Source: SXOA01 sp051004015 (GTDB lineage: Bacteria; Planctomycetota; Planctomycetia; Pirellulales; Pirellulaceae). From it: a DNA stretch of 64,000 nt. The translations under genes were made by a program, and so were the position numbers. Below, one piece after another: positions 26,263 to 35,474 of the stretch. The number at the start of each line of letters is the position of its first letter. The first letter of the stretch is position 1. Under the pieces are notes generated by a model, which was not told the DNA's origin, searched no databases, and saw nothing but the letters and a program-made list of their open reading frames with translations. The DNA is taken from assembly GCA_051004015.1 (NCBI GenBank), contig JBPCKT010000065.1, forward strand, positions 1 through 64,000. Direction: 5' to 3'.

Positions 26263-27300
26263 ATGCGTGTTCAAGTCAACGGCCGATTCATGCGACAGCG
26301 GGTCACCGGCATGCAGCGCTACGCTCGCGAGATCGTCGCGCGCCTGGGCAGCCGAGTGGAGTTGGTGGAGCCTTCGCGGGCCAGTCACGGCATCCGCGGC
26401 CATCTGTGGGAACAAGTCGGGCTCCCCTGCCAACTCCGCTCCTCGTTGCTCTGGTCGCCCTGCACTACCGGGCCGCTGGGCATCGGCTCGCAAGTGGTCA
26501 CCATTCACGACTGCGCCTTCCGCGACCGGGCCGAGTGCTTCACGCCGCGCTTTGCCGCCTGGCTGCAATGGCTCGTGCCGCGTCTCGCCCGCCGAGTGCG
26601 GCAAATCCTCACGGTCTCGCAATTCTCGAAGGACCGCATCGCCGATAGCTGCCGCGTGCCGGCCGACAAGATCCACGTCGTGCAAAACGGCGTGGACCCG
26701 CGGTTCCGCCCAGCAACAATGGAAGAGATCGTCGCGGCCCGCGCCAAGTTCAACCTCCCCCAGAACTATGTCCTCTCCGTCGGCTCGCTGGAGCCGCGCA
26801 AGAACCTGCCGCGGTTGCTCGAAGCCTGGCAGCAGATTTCCCAACAACGGATTGCGAATCAGCCTCCCAACACCAAGCTCGTACTCGTAGGTACCACGGC
26901 TGCCGTGTTTGCCTCGGCGAAGCTTGACGCGCCGGACAACAGCGTCGTGCTCACCGGCTATGTGCCGGACGAGTTGCTTCCAGCTCTCTACTCCGGGGCG
27001 GCAGCCTTTGTCTATCCGTCCCTTTATGAAGGCTTCGGCCTCACCGTGCTCGAGGCGATGGCCTGCGGTACGCCCGTTATCTGCTCCAGCAGCACTTCGC
27101 TGCCGGAAGTCGCCGGCGATGCCGCTGTTCTGGTGGATCCCAACGACGTGGCCGCTATCGGTCACGCGATCCAAAACCTCCTCACCGACGAACACCTGCG
27201 CAGCTCCCTTCGCGGCCGCGGCCTGGATCGCGCCCGGCAGTTCACTTGGGACCGAGCCGCCGACGAAACCTGGAAAGTCCTGGAAACTGCCGCCAACTAA
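26263..27300 (+). CDS. Glycosyltransferase family 4 protein
   Basis: A GT-B transferase of 345 residues. It begins MRVQVNGRFMRQRVTGMQRYA, a start shared with several mannosyltransferases. It has VVQNGVDPRFRP at the domain link, SLEPRKNLPRLLEAW, and the sugar-nucleotide motif SLYEGFGLTVLEAMACGTPV. It probably adds one residue of the exopolysaccharide repeat. It lies 12 bases after the polymerase gene and 7 bases before the next transferase. Confidence 0.9.
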   Translation: MRVQVNGRFMRQRVTGMQRYAREIVARLGSRVELVEPSRASHGIRGHLWEQVGLPCQLRSSLLWSPCTTGPLGIGSQVVTIHDCAFRDRAECFTPRFAAWLQWLVPRLARRVRQILTVSQFSKDRIADSCRVPADKIHVVQNGVDPRFRPATMEEIVAARAKFNLPQNYVLSVGSLEPRKNLPRLLEAWQQISQQRIANQPPNTKLVLVGTTAAVFASAKLDAPDNSVVLTGYVPDELLPALYSGAAAFVYPSLYEGFGLTVLEAMACGTPVICSSSTSLPEVAGDAAVLVDPNDVAAIGHAIQNLLTDEHLRSSLRGRGLDRARQFTWDRAADETWKVLETAAN

Positions 27301-27307
27301 ACCCACC

Positions 27308-28480
27308 ATGCACTCCGCTCCCAAACTCGCCGTCATCCACGAATGGCTCGACTCCTACGCCGGGTCCGAGAAGGTCGTCGAGCAACTGCTGCACTCGTTC
27401 CCGCAGGCGGAACTTTATTCGCTCGTCGATTTTCTCGCTGCGAAGGACCGCTCCATGCTCCTCGGCCACGAAGTCCACACCTCCTTCATCCAACGGCTGC
27501 CGCTCGCCCGCCGGCTCTTCCGCAACTATCTGCCGCTGATGCCGCTGGCCGTGGAGCAATTCGACCTGGCCGACTTTGACGTGGTCCTCAGCTCCAGCCA
27601 CGCGGTGGCCAAGGGAGTGCTGACTCGCAACGACCAGCTTCACATCTCCTATGTCCACACTCCGATCCGCTATGCCTGGGACCTGCATCATCAGTACCTC
27701 CGCGAAGCGAAGCTGACTTGGGGATTGCGGAGCCTCATCGCCCGCCTCACGCTCCACTATCTCCGCTTGTGGGACCGGGCATCCGCCGACCGCGTCGATG
27801 TGTTCGTCGCCAACTCCCGCTACGTCGCGGCCCGCATCGAGAAGACCTATCGCCGCGACGCCCAGGTCATTTACCCGCCGGTGGACGTTGACCGCTTCAC
27901 CTTCCAAGAACGGAAAGAAGACTTCTATCTCGCCGCCTCCCGTCTCGTTCCCTACAAACGGGTCGATGTGATCGTCGAAGCCTTCCGCCTCATGCCCAGC
28001 CGCAAGCTGGTTGTCATCGGCGACGGCCCGCAATTTTCACGGCTCAAGAAGAGGGCCACGGCGAACATCGAGCTGCTGGGTTATCAAGCTGGCGCGACGC
28101 TGCAAGCACACATGGCGAGCGCCCGAGCCTTCGTCTTTGCCGCGGATGAGGACTTCGGCATCATGCCCGTGGAAGCCCAGGCTTGCGGCACACCCGTCAT
28201 CGCACTCGGCCGCGGCGGAGCGAAGGAGACTGTCATCGCTGGCCAAACCGGCTGCTTCTTTGAATCACAGACGCCTGCAGCCATCGTCAGCGCCGTCGAG
28301 CAGTTCGAGTCCGAGTCCTTCGACCCCTACCTCATCCGCGCCAATGCCGAACGCTTCAGCACTCCGCGCTTCGGCCGCGAGATTGAGGAGCTCGTCAGCC
28401 GCGAGTACGAGCAGTTCCAGGCACGCTGGCGAGGGCTCACTGTCGTTGCGCCTGAGCGGGAGCAGGAGGCTAGGGCGTAA
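27308..28480 (+). CDS. Glycosyltransferase family 4 protein
   Basis: A transferase of 390 residues. The start is KLAVIHEWLDSYAGSEKVVE. Further blocks are HISYVHTPIRYAWDLHHQYL, DVFVANSRYVAARI, VDVDRFTFQERKEDFYL and FVFAADEDFGIMPVEAQACG. This matches the group often annotated as WcaI/mannosyltransferase B-like in exopolysaccharide loci. The ATG at 27308 starts the fold; an open frame continues upstream to 26909 inside the previous gene and is not used. It is the last gene of the locus. Confidence 0.9.
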   Translation: MHSAPKLAVIHEWLDSYAGSEKVVEQLLHSFPQAELYSLVDFLAAKDRSMLLGHEVHTSFIQRLPLARRLFRNYLPLMPLAVEQFDLADFDVVLSSSHAVAKGVLTRNDQLHISYVHTPIRYAWDLHHQYLREAKLTWGLRSLIARLTLHYLRLWDRASADRVDVFVANSRYVAARIEKTYRRDAQVIYPPVDVDRFTFQERKEDFYLAASRLVPYKRVDVIVEAFRLMPSRKLVVIGDGPQFSRLKKRATANIELLGYQAGATLQAHMASARAFVFAADEDFGIMPVEAQACGTPVIALGRGGAKETVIAGQTGCFFESQTPAAIVSAVEQFESESFDPYLIRANAERFSTPRFGREIEELVSREYEQFQARWRGLTVVAPEREQEARA

Positions 28481-28537
28481 AAAGCCTTGCTACGAAATCT
28501 TCTTTTCCTTCCCGAGCCGCGGAGCTATAATTCCAGT

Positions 28538-28783
28538 ATGACTATCGAACAAATGCGTAAGATACACCGAGAAAGGCCGTTTCAGCCATTCGACGTCTAT
28601 TTGGCGGACGGTCGCTCGTTTCCCGTTGAGCACCCGGAGTTCTTGGCGATGTCTCCAACCGGTCGAACGATCATGATCGGTCTTAATGACGGGACCCATG
28701 AGATCATTGACTTGCTGCTCGTCACCAGCCTCAAGTCCCGTCCCGAACGCGCACCCCGCTCTCGCCGGCCGCGCGCCAATTAG
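28538..28783 (+). CDS. Small protein of unknown function
   Basis: A protein of 81 residues, probably cytoplasmic. It has the pattern MTIEQMRKIHRERPFQPFDV, then LADGRSFPVEHPEF and SPTGRTIMIGLNDG, which suggests a small beta-sheet domain. I believe similar short proteins are common in planctomycete genomes, often as strays, but no role is known to me. The basic C-terminal tail (RPERAPRSRRPRAN) may bind nucleic acid. The ATG at 28538 starts at the conserved-looking MTIEQ. Confidence 0.7.
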   Translation: MTIEQMRKIHRERPFQPFDVYLADGRSFPVEHPEFLAMSPTGRTIMIGLNDGTHEIIDLLLVTSLKSRPERAPRSRRPRAN

Positions 28784-28799
28784 CGCCCTCTGCCCTCAC

Positions 28800-30896
28800 C
28801 TACCGCTGCTTCGTCCCCGTCCCTTCCTTCACCGGCTTCTTCGCCGTCCGGGCCGCGGCACCTCCGCGGCTGTCAAAGAAACGGCTGCTCCCTTCGCTGA
28901 CGAGGCGGGCGTCGTCTTCGCCGCTGGTCACTTCCACGCGGTAGCGATGCGTCCCGGTCTTAGCGGCCTTGGCCTTCACCCACACCGTCACCTGCTCGCC
29001 GGCGGCCAGCTCGGGGAGCGGCTCGCAAACGACCTGGCCGGGGACAAGCTTCCCTTGGCCACCCGCCAGCTCGGTCGGCTCGACGCCGTCGCCGAACTGC
29101 ATCAGGATCTTCACGTTCTTCGCGGAACGGCTGCCGCGGTTCATCACCTGGATTTCATAGGCGACCTCCTGGCCGGTCGGTGCTGGGCCGGAAGGATCGT
29201 TGACGATCAGCTTGAGCTCCGAAATCGCTTCGACTTCGGTCGTGGCGTCACCGCTCGCGGAGAGTCCAGCCTTGCCGGTCGCTTGCACCGCCACCCGATT
29301 GGTCCCTTCGACGAGGAGCTGGCAGCGGACTTCAAACTGCTTCTGGGCATTGGGAGCAATGGCGCCGACCTTCCAGCTCAGGTTCCCCTTGGTGGTGGTC
29401 GGGCCGCTGATGCCGCCGATATAGCGAGACCCGCTGGGAATCGCCATGCTCACTTGCACGTCTTCTGCCGCGGCATTGCCGGTATTCGTCACCGTGACCA
29501 CGTAGGTCGCTTCCGTGCCGGCGAATTTCAATTCCGGGGCTTCCACTGCCAAGGCAAGTTGCGCCCGGCGGATGAGAATCTTCGCCGCCGCGTCGGCGGT
29601 CAGGCCGCCATCGCCTTTGGCGGAGGCCGTTAGCTTCAGCTCGCCCACCTGATTAGCGACGACCTGTACGGGAATCTCCACTTGTTCGCCGGCCGGAATG
29701 TTGCCGACTTCCACTTCCTTGGGCCGATTGGCGCCAGTGGCGACCTGCACCACCACGCCGCTGGCATCGCCGCTGCCGGGATTGCTAACCAGCAGCGTGA
29801 AGACCTTCTCTTCGCCAAACAACAGGTCCGTCGCGCCGGTCAGCGAAAGCTCCAGTTGCGGCTGGCGGACGGTAACGCGTGCGTGCGCAGCCGCGGGTTG
29901 GCAAGTCCATTCCACGTTCAGGTCGAAGGGCTGGCCCTCCGCGGCAGTGAGTTGCAGATGCAGTTCGTCGCTCGATTTAGCTTTGACCGAGGCAAGGGAC
30001 CACACCAGCCGGGGCGTTCCCGCGCCGTCGGCCTGCAACTGCGCTTCGCCACCGGTCGATTCAGCGCCCGAAACCTTAACCCACGCCGGCAGCGGCAAGC
30101 GGACCTGGACGTCTTCCACGTTCGCCGCGCCCTCGTTCACGACATGAATGACATACTTGGCCGGCTTGCCCACGGTGATGGCCGCGGGTCCGGCAACCTG
30201 CACATGGATGTTTGATGGATGGCTGTCTATCGCAAGCTGGCCATCTTCGGAGTTTGGAGAGGCAGCGCCGCGACTCTTGGAGGGCTGACGGCGAGCGGAA
30301 GGAGTCCCAACAGGCTGCTGAGGAACCGACGCCGGGGGAGCCAACTCCGCGGGCAGTTCCTGCGGTTGTTCCGGCACGACCGGCTCGGCTTCGCGAGCGG
30401 AAATAGGGGAGAGCGAACGAGCACCCAGCGGACGAATCGAAGGAGCCGCGGGGAGAGCTACCTCGGCGCCTTCGGCCACTGGCTCGGCCGCGGTTGGCTC
30501 GCTCTCGGCAGCCATCGGCATCGGCCTGGCGGAAGTTCTTGGCAAAGTACCCGGCCGCTTGAGCACACTTTTCGTTTCGCCCCTGTCGGCGGGAGCGGCC
30601 ACTTCATTCAGCGGGGCCGCATCGACTTGTGCTTCTACCGCCGTAACGGCGTGAGAATCGTCCGACAAGCTGGCCGATGTTGGTCCTTCATTCTCAACAG
30701 GAATGGCGGGAATCTCCGAGTCGCGCAAGGCCGGCGAAAGGGCCCGCGGCTCGGCAGGCTGAAATTTGCCAGGTACTTTCCCTGGCGCTCCGGCTGTCTT
30801 TCGCCAGGCGGAATCCTGAGCGGGAAGGAGCGCAACAACTATCCCGGCGACGAGAAACAAGGCGGCAAAAGCAATCGTGATCCTGGCCATTCGCAT
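28800..30896 (-). CDS. DUF11/CARDB-repeat cell-surface protein
   Basis: An exported protein of 698 residues. One N-terminal membrane segment (ITIAFAALFLVAGIVVALL) is followed by a long Pro/Ala/Glu-rich linker. Then come at least three or four Ig-like DUF11 domains, marked by KYVIHVVNEGAANVEDVQV, VFTLLVSNPGSGDASGVVV, TYVVTVTNTGNAAAEDVQV and AYEIQVMNRGSRSAKNVKI. A basic tail ends the protein. Such proteins are proposed to be surface or envelope structural components. The start may be 30896, 30890 or a GTG at 30947. Confidence 0.82.
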   Translation of the reverse strand: MRMARITIAFAALFLVAGIVVALLPAQDSAWRKTAGAPGKVPGKFQPAEPRALSPALRDSEIPAIPVENEGPTSASLSDDSHAVTAVEAQVDAAPLNEVAAPADRGETKSVLKRPGTLPRTSARPMPMAAESEPTAAEPVAEGAEVALPAAPSIRPLGARSLSPISAREAEPVVPEQPQELPAELAPPASVPQQPVGTPSARRQPSKSRGAASPNSEDGQLAIDSHPSNIHVQVAGPAAITVGKPAKYVIHVVNEGAANVEDVQVRLPLPAWVKVSGAESTGGEAQLQADGAGTPRLVWSLASVKAKSSDELHLQLTAAEGQPFDLNVEWTCQPAAAHARVTVRQPQLELSLTGATDLLFGEEKVFTLLVSNPGSGDASGVVVQVATGANRPKEVEVGNIPAGEQVEIPVQVVANQVGELKLTASAKGDGGLTADAAAKILIRRAQLALAVEAPELKFAGTEATYVVTVTNTGNAAAEDVQVSMAIPSGSRYIGGISGPTTTKGNLSWKVGAIAPNAQKQFEVRCQLLVEGTNRVAVQATGKAGLSASGDATTEVEAISELKLIVNDPSGPAPTGQEVAYEIQVMNRGSRSAKNVKILMQFGDGVEPTELAGGQGKLVPGQVVCEPLPELAAGEQVTVWVKAKAAKTGTHRYRVEVTSGEDDARLVSEGSSRFFDSRGGAAARTAKKPVKEGTGTKQR

Positions 30897-31108
30897 TCCC
30901 CAATGAGCGACTCTGGATTTTGGGCGCGGAAGCTTTATCGGCCACACGGACCGTGCCGGTTGAGTCGACTTTGCGGGTTAACGTGATTTGTGAAAATGGG
31001 TAAACACACAAGCCTGAAGCGCAAGCGAAGGAAACCGCTGCTAGCAGAGTGGTGCGCCGAATCCAGCGACCCCGTGCTTTCCGCACCCCGCGCAAGTATC
31101 ATCCCTCT

Positions 31109-32017
31109 ATGAACACCAACCTCTCCCGCCGCACGCTCCTTACCTCCACCGCCGGCATCGTGGCCGCGGGCTCCCTGGGTACTTCCGTGACGCTCGCCGA
31201 CGACCCCCAAGCGGACGCCAACTGGAAAATCGAAAAGGGGCGGATCAACCAGTCGGTCGTGAGTTGGTGCTTCAATCCGATGCCCGTGGAAGAACTGGCT
31301 CGCTCCGCAGCCGCGATGGGGCTTAAATCCGTGGAACTGTGCGATCCCAAACACTGGCCGCTGCTCAAGTCGCTCGGCCTGACCTGCGCCATCGGCAGCA
31401 CGCATGGGTTCGTGAAGGGCTGGAACCACAAGGAGAACTGGGCGTATTGCCAGGAGCGGATGACCAGCGTCATCCAGGCCGCTGCCGCCTTCGGCTGCCC
31501 GAGCGTGATCACGTTCTCGGGGATGAAGGGGGATCTCAAAGGTCCGGAAGGAGATGAAATCGGCAAACGGAACACGGTGGAGGGGCTGAAGACCATCCTC
31601 AAGCTCGCCGAAGAGAAAAAAGTCACCATGTGCCTGGAGATGCTCAACAGCCGAGTGGACGTGGAGATGAAGGGGCACCCCGGCTACCAGTGCGACACGA
31701 TTGAATGGGCGGCCGACGTCTGCAATCGCATCGGCTCGCCGCGGGTGAAAATCCTGTTCGACATCTACCACGTCCAAATCATGCAGGGGGACGTCATCGT
31801 CCGCCTCCGCCAATACAAAGACCTCATCGGCCACTACCACACCGCCGGCGTCCCCGGCCGCGGCGAGCTAGATGGCAACCAGGAAATCAACTACCCCGCC
31901 ATCATGAAAGCCATCGTGGAAACCGGCTACACGGGCTTCGTGGGGCAGGAGTTTATTCCGACGTCTAAGGACAAGATTGCGAGCTTGCGCGAAGGAGTTC
32001 GGGTTTGCGATGTGTGA
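31109..32017 (+). CDS. Exported TIM-barrel sugar isomerase-like protein (hydroxypyruvate isomerase family)
   Basis: A protein of 302 residues. A Tat-like signal (NLSRRTLLTSTAGIVAAGS) is followed by an AP-endonuclease-2/xylose-isomerase-type barrel. Metal-ligand regions are VTMCLEMLNSRVD, ILFDIYHVQIMQGD, IGHYHTAGVPGRGE and FVGQEFIPT, which match the Hyi/IolE group. It probably isomerises or epimerises a sugar or keto acid outside the cytoplasm, but the substrate is not known. The ATG at 31109 is placed just before the twin arginine. Confidence 0.87.
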   Translation: MNTNLSRRTLLTSTAGIVAAGSLGTSVTLADDPQADANWKIEKGRINQSVVSWCFNPMPVEELARSAAAMGLKSVELCDPKHWPLLKSLGLTCAIGSTHGFVKGWNHKENWAYCQERMTSVIQAAAAFGCPSVITFSGMKGDLKGPEGDEIGKRNTVEGLKTILKLAEEKKVTMCLEMLNSRVDVEMKGHPGYQCDTIEWAADVCNRIGSPRVKILFDIYHVQIMQGDVIVRLRQYKDLIGHYHTAGVPGRGELDGNQEINYPAIMKAIVETGYTGFVGQEFIPTSKDKIASLREGVRVCDV

Positions 32018-32042
32018 CGGAAAGACTGCCTATTGGACCCTA

Positions 32043-33098
32043 TTACGAGCCGACTGCCAGAGAATGGAGTGACGCGCGATCTCTATGGGATCGAAACGCC
32101 AGCAGGACAGAGCCGACGATTACGATCTGGATCATTATCCAGCCGACCCAGGGAAAGAACAAATGGTAATAATGGGAGAGGGTGAAGTAATAGTTATAAC
32201 AGTAGAATGGTGGGTAAAAGAATCTCGGTCTAGAAGGTTGATGGTCGACAGAGAACCAAATAATCGACATAACCGCCAGTGACGATACCAGGGCGGCAAG
32301 CATCAGTCGAAGTGGGACCTTTCGCAACCTGCATCGTGTCGCCACGATCGAAAGCAGGGCGGAAACAGTGCAGCAGACGCCGAGCAGTAACTTCCAGAGA
32401 CAGACCACCTTGGTGCCCTTGTTTGCAGCCAGAAAATCGAGTCTCGATGGCCATACCAAAACCCCCATCGGTCGTTTCGGAGTTGGAGACGGGTTCGGAT
32501 CCTCCACCAAAATGCCGAGATCGAGATACGGAGCAATAGCGAAACCGATTGCGATTAACGTCGTCGCAAGAAGAAGAGTGCGAATTGAAAACTGCATTTT
32601 CCACCTCGTGGAATCATCCCGTTGATCCTGAGGGAACAGGCGGCGGCGGAGCAGTGTCGCGACGACCAATAAGCTTACGACTTGTGCAAAAAAGAGAGCT
32701 CCCAGGGATGGAATCGGGACATCTTGGCCATAAAAAAAGTTCAATGCACGGACGCACGCGGCCATCCCCAAGAGGAGAGCTCCCCAACGAATCTCCAGTG
32801 GTGCTCGGCCAGTCAGGAGCCAGAGCGTCAATAGAGTGACTTGGCTGCACGCCAATCCAACGGGGATAAAGTTCAGTCCGTGCCCGAGGGTGAGCCCATC
32901 GGTAAATGGGTGAAGGGTAGTCGGGATGCCGAAGAGTCTGCCAGTGTAATTCACGTAAAAGCACAGCATTGCAATTGCAGCCAAATCCAACGTCAGCAGC
33001 GTGAATACGACTGCCGCCGGGAGCCGATTTCGTCGAATGAAATCCGCAAGCGATAGCTGACGGGAGAGATGATGTGGCAGTTGCTGAACTTGTGCCAT
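32043..33098 (-). CDS. Multi-span membrane protein of unknown function
   Basis: A protein of 351 residues with about seven or eight hydrophobic segments. The second half restarts with a FSIRTLLLATTLIAIGFAIA block, a sequence type often seen at the start of planctomycete small membrane proteins, so the gene may be a fusion of two such modules. The C-terminal region is rich in Tyr and Phe (FFYPPFYCYNYYFTLSHYYH). No catalytic motif is recognised. Base composition is lower in GC than in its neighbours. It converges with the isomerase-like gene and lies 42 bases upstream of the metG stop. Confidence 0.65.
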   Translation of the reverse strand: MAQVQQLPHHLSRQLSLADFIRRNRLPAAVVFTLLTLDLAAIAMLCFYVNYTGRLFGIPTTLHPFTDGLTLGHGLNFIPVGLACSQVTLLTLWLLTGRAPLEIRWGALLLGMAACVRALNFFYGQDVPIPSLGALFFAQVVSLLVVATLLRRRLFPQDQRDDSTRWKMQFSIRTLLLATTLIAIGFAIAPYLDLGILVEDPNPSPTPKRPMGVLVWPSRLDFLAANKGTKVVCLWKLLLGVCCTVSALLSIVATRCRLRKVPLRLMLAALVSSLAVMSIIWFSVDHQPSRPRFFYPPFYCYNYYFTLSHYYHLFFPWVGWIMIQIVIVGSVLLAFRSHRDRASLHSLAVGS

Positions 33099-33140
33099 CT
33101 CATGCCCACTTTCATGAGTTCAATCGGTTGCCGCAGGAGC

Positions 33141-35249
33141 TCAATGTACCCTCATTCCCGGCTTCGCTCCTTCGTCCAGCGAAAGCAAGAAAACTTCTTC
33201 GCCGCCGGGGCCGCAGGCGGTGACCATTCCTTCCGACAGGCCGAATTTCATCTGCCGCGGCTGGAGGTTGGCGACGACGATGACGAGGCGGCCGACGAGA
33301 TCGGCGGGCTTGTAGGCGGCTTTGATGCCGGCGAAGACCTGCCGCTTCACGTCGCCGCCGAGGCCGAGCGTGAGCTTGAGCAGCTTCTTCGCCTCCGGCA
33401 CTTCCTCGGCGTTGATCACGCGGGCCACGCGGAGATCGATCTTGGTGAAGTCATCGATGGAGATGAGGTCGGTGACGAGGGGCTCGGCGAGGAGCGCGGC
33501 GTCATCGTCGGAAGGGGGCTGGGGGCTGGGGGCTAGGGGCAGGGGAGATGCACCTGTCTCCTGACCGCTGACTCCTGACCCCTGCTCTTTGCTCTCGTCA
33601 ATCATGGCTTCAAAATCCTTCAGTTCGAGGCGTTTCATCATGTGAGAAAACGGCGCTACCTTGGTGCCAATCAGCGGCGTCTGGGCCTGTTCCCATTTCG
33701 TAATCGGCTCTCCGAGGAGCGCGCCGGCTTGCTGGGCCAGCTTGGGCAGCACGGGCGACAAGTAGACGGCAATCTGGCGGAATAGATTCAGGCCGACCGT
33801 GCAGGCATCCTGAATCTCCTGGGCGCGGGGCGGATCCTTGGCCAGTTTCCAGGGCTCTTTGGCGTCAATATAGACATTCGCGCTCGCGGCCAGCTCCATG
33901 ACGAGCCGCATGGCGCGGGCGTAGTCGCAGTTTTCGTAGGCGTCGGCGATGTCCTTCCCCGCGGCGATGCCCTGCGTGAACAGGCCGCCATCGTCGGGAT
34001 ATTTCGCCGACAAGCCGCTATTCTGCACAAACTTCGCGCAGCGGCTGGCGATGTTGACGACCTTGCCGACCAGGTCCGAGTTCACCTTGTCGATGAACTC
34101 GCCGGGGTTCAGGTCCAGGTCATCCAGCCGCGGGCCGAGCTTGCTGGCGTAGTAGTACCGCAGAGCGGAAACGTCGAGATGCCTGGCGTAGGTCTCAGCC
34201 TTGACGAAGGTTCCCTTGCTCTTGCTCATCTTCTCGCCGCCGACCGTCAGAAAGCCGTGGATATGGACCCTCGTCGGCAGCTTGAATTTGGCGGCGTGCA
34301 ACATGCCGGGCCAGAAGAGCGTATGAAAGTAGGTAATGTCCTTGCCGATAAAATGATGTATCTCGCTGCTCGCGCCAATGGCGCTCTCCGCGAGCTCCCC
34401 CCGCGGCCACCAATCCTCAAACTTCTCGCCGGTCTTCTGGCACCATTGCGCGAGCGACGCCATGTAGCCAATCGGGGCATCGAACCAGACATACCAGTAA
34501 TTGCCGGGGCTATCTGGGATTTCAAAGCCAAAATAGGGTGCGGGGCGGCTGACGTCCCAATCGCGGAGCGGCTCACCGAGGAAGTGCCCCTTCAGGTAGT
34601 TGGCGACTTCCGTTTGCAAATGATTCCCCCGCTGCGTCCACTCTTCCAGGAACGGGTGCAACTTTTCGAGCTCGACGAAGAGATGCCTGGCGGACCGAGT
34701 TTCGGGGGTGCTGTTGGTCAGAGTGCTGTAGGGATTCTTGAGGTCCGCAGGGTTATAGGTCGAGCCACATTTATCGCAGGAATCGCCGTACTGATCGGGG
34801 GCGTCGCATTTCGGGCAATTCCCCTTCACAAACCGGTCCGCCAGAAAAGTCCCAGCGACCGGATCGTAAAGCTGGCTGACCTCCTTCTCCACAATCAGCC
34901 CTGCCTGCTGGAGTGCAGACCAGATCCGTCCGCAATAATCGCGGTTCTCGGCGCTGTTGGTGCTGCCGTAGTTGTCGTAAGCAATCTGAAAAGTGCCAAA
35001 ATCGAGCTGATGCTCGTCGTTCATCCGGGCAATGAACTCTTCCTCGCTGACCCCCGCCTTCTTGGCGCTGATCATGATGGCTGTGCCGTGCGTATCGTCG
35101 GCCCAGATGAAGATGCAGCGGTTCCCCAGCAGCTTCTGAAAGCGGACCCAGATATCGGTCTGGATGTACTCCACCAGATGCCCGATATGAATCGGCCCGT
35201 TGGCATAGGGCAGGGCAGCGGTGACGAGGATCTGGCGGGCGATGGTCAT
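33141..35249 (-). CDS. metG: Methionyl-tRNA synthetase
   Basis: Class I aminoacyl-tRNA synthetase of 702 residues. HIGH is at residues 21-24 (PYANGPIHIGHL). The zinc region with CPKCDAPDQYGDSCDKCG is near 140-160. KMSKS is in GGEKMSKSKGTF near 335. The C-terminal EMAP-II/tRNA-binding domain (IDDFTKIDLRVARVI) follows. The linker between the anticodon domain and this tail, at about residues 550-580, is Ser/Pro/Gly-rich and encoded by a simple-repeat-like DNA stretch. The ATG at 35249 starts the catalytic domain. Confidence 0.95.
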   Translation of the reverse strand: MTIARQILVTAALPYANGPIHIGHLVEYIQTDIWVRFQKLLGNRCIFIWADDTHGTAIMISAKKAGVSEEEFIARMNDEHQLDFGTFQIAYDNYGSTNSAENRDYCGRIWSALQQAGLIVEKEVSQLYDPVAGTFLADRFVKGNCPKCDAPDQYGDSCDKCGSTYNPADLKNPYSTLTNSTPETRSARHLFVELEKLHPFLEEWTQRGNHLQTEVANYLKGHFLGEPLRDWDVSRPAPYFGFEIPDSPGNYWYVWFDAPIGYMASLAQWCQKTGEKFEDWWPRGELAESAIGASSEIHHFIGKDITYFHTLFWPGMLHAAKFKLPTRVHIHGFLTVGGEKMSKSKGTFVKAETYARHLDVSALRYYYASKLGPRLDDLDLNPGEFIDKVNSDLVGKVVNIASRCAKFVQNSGLSAKYPDDGGLFTQGIAAGKDIADAYENCDYARAMRLVMELAASANVYIDAKEPWKLAKDPPRAQEIQDACTVGLNLFRQIAVYLSPVLPKLAQQAGALLGEPITKWEQAQTPLIGTKVAPFSHMMKRLELKDFEAMIDESKEQGSGVSGQETGASPLPLAPSPQPPSDDDAALLAEPLVTDLISIDDFTKIDLRVARVINAEEVPEAKKLLKLTLGLGGDVKRQVFAGIKAAYKPADLVGRLVIVVANLQPRQMKFGLSEGMVTACGPGGEEVFLLSLDEGAKPGMRVH
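33511..33595. repeat. Simple-repeat stretch inside the metG linker
   Basis: GGGGGCT units (33511-33541) and TCCTGACC/GCTGACTCCTGACC units (33559-33583) run in frame within metG. Similar CT-rich text (GGCCCCTGTCCTCCGACCTC style) lies between metG and the next gene at about 35420-35470. It looks like spacer DNA that has become coding. Confidence 0.55.
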
Positions 35250-35474
35250 TTCGTCGGGCGAAAGAGTGGCGGGGAATCTGCCGTGCCGGAATTGTACGGC
35301 AATCAACGTAAATCAGGGAGGGCAGCGGCAAGCCGCAGGTTCGGGCTGAGGTAGCGGAAGAGGAGTGGGACACGGAAAACGCGGAGGACACGGATTTGAA
35401 GCGCGCTTCCCTTGTTCACTGTCCCCTGGCCCCTGTCCTCCGACCTCTGGCCTCTACCCTCTGCCCTCTCTTCC

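Noticed and set aside
25651..27336. Open frame of about 560 codons on the minus strand across the polymerase and GT4 genes
   Set aside because: It spans two different well-supported plus-strand genes and shows no domain of its own.
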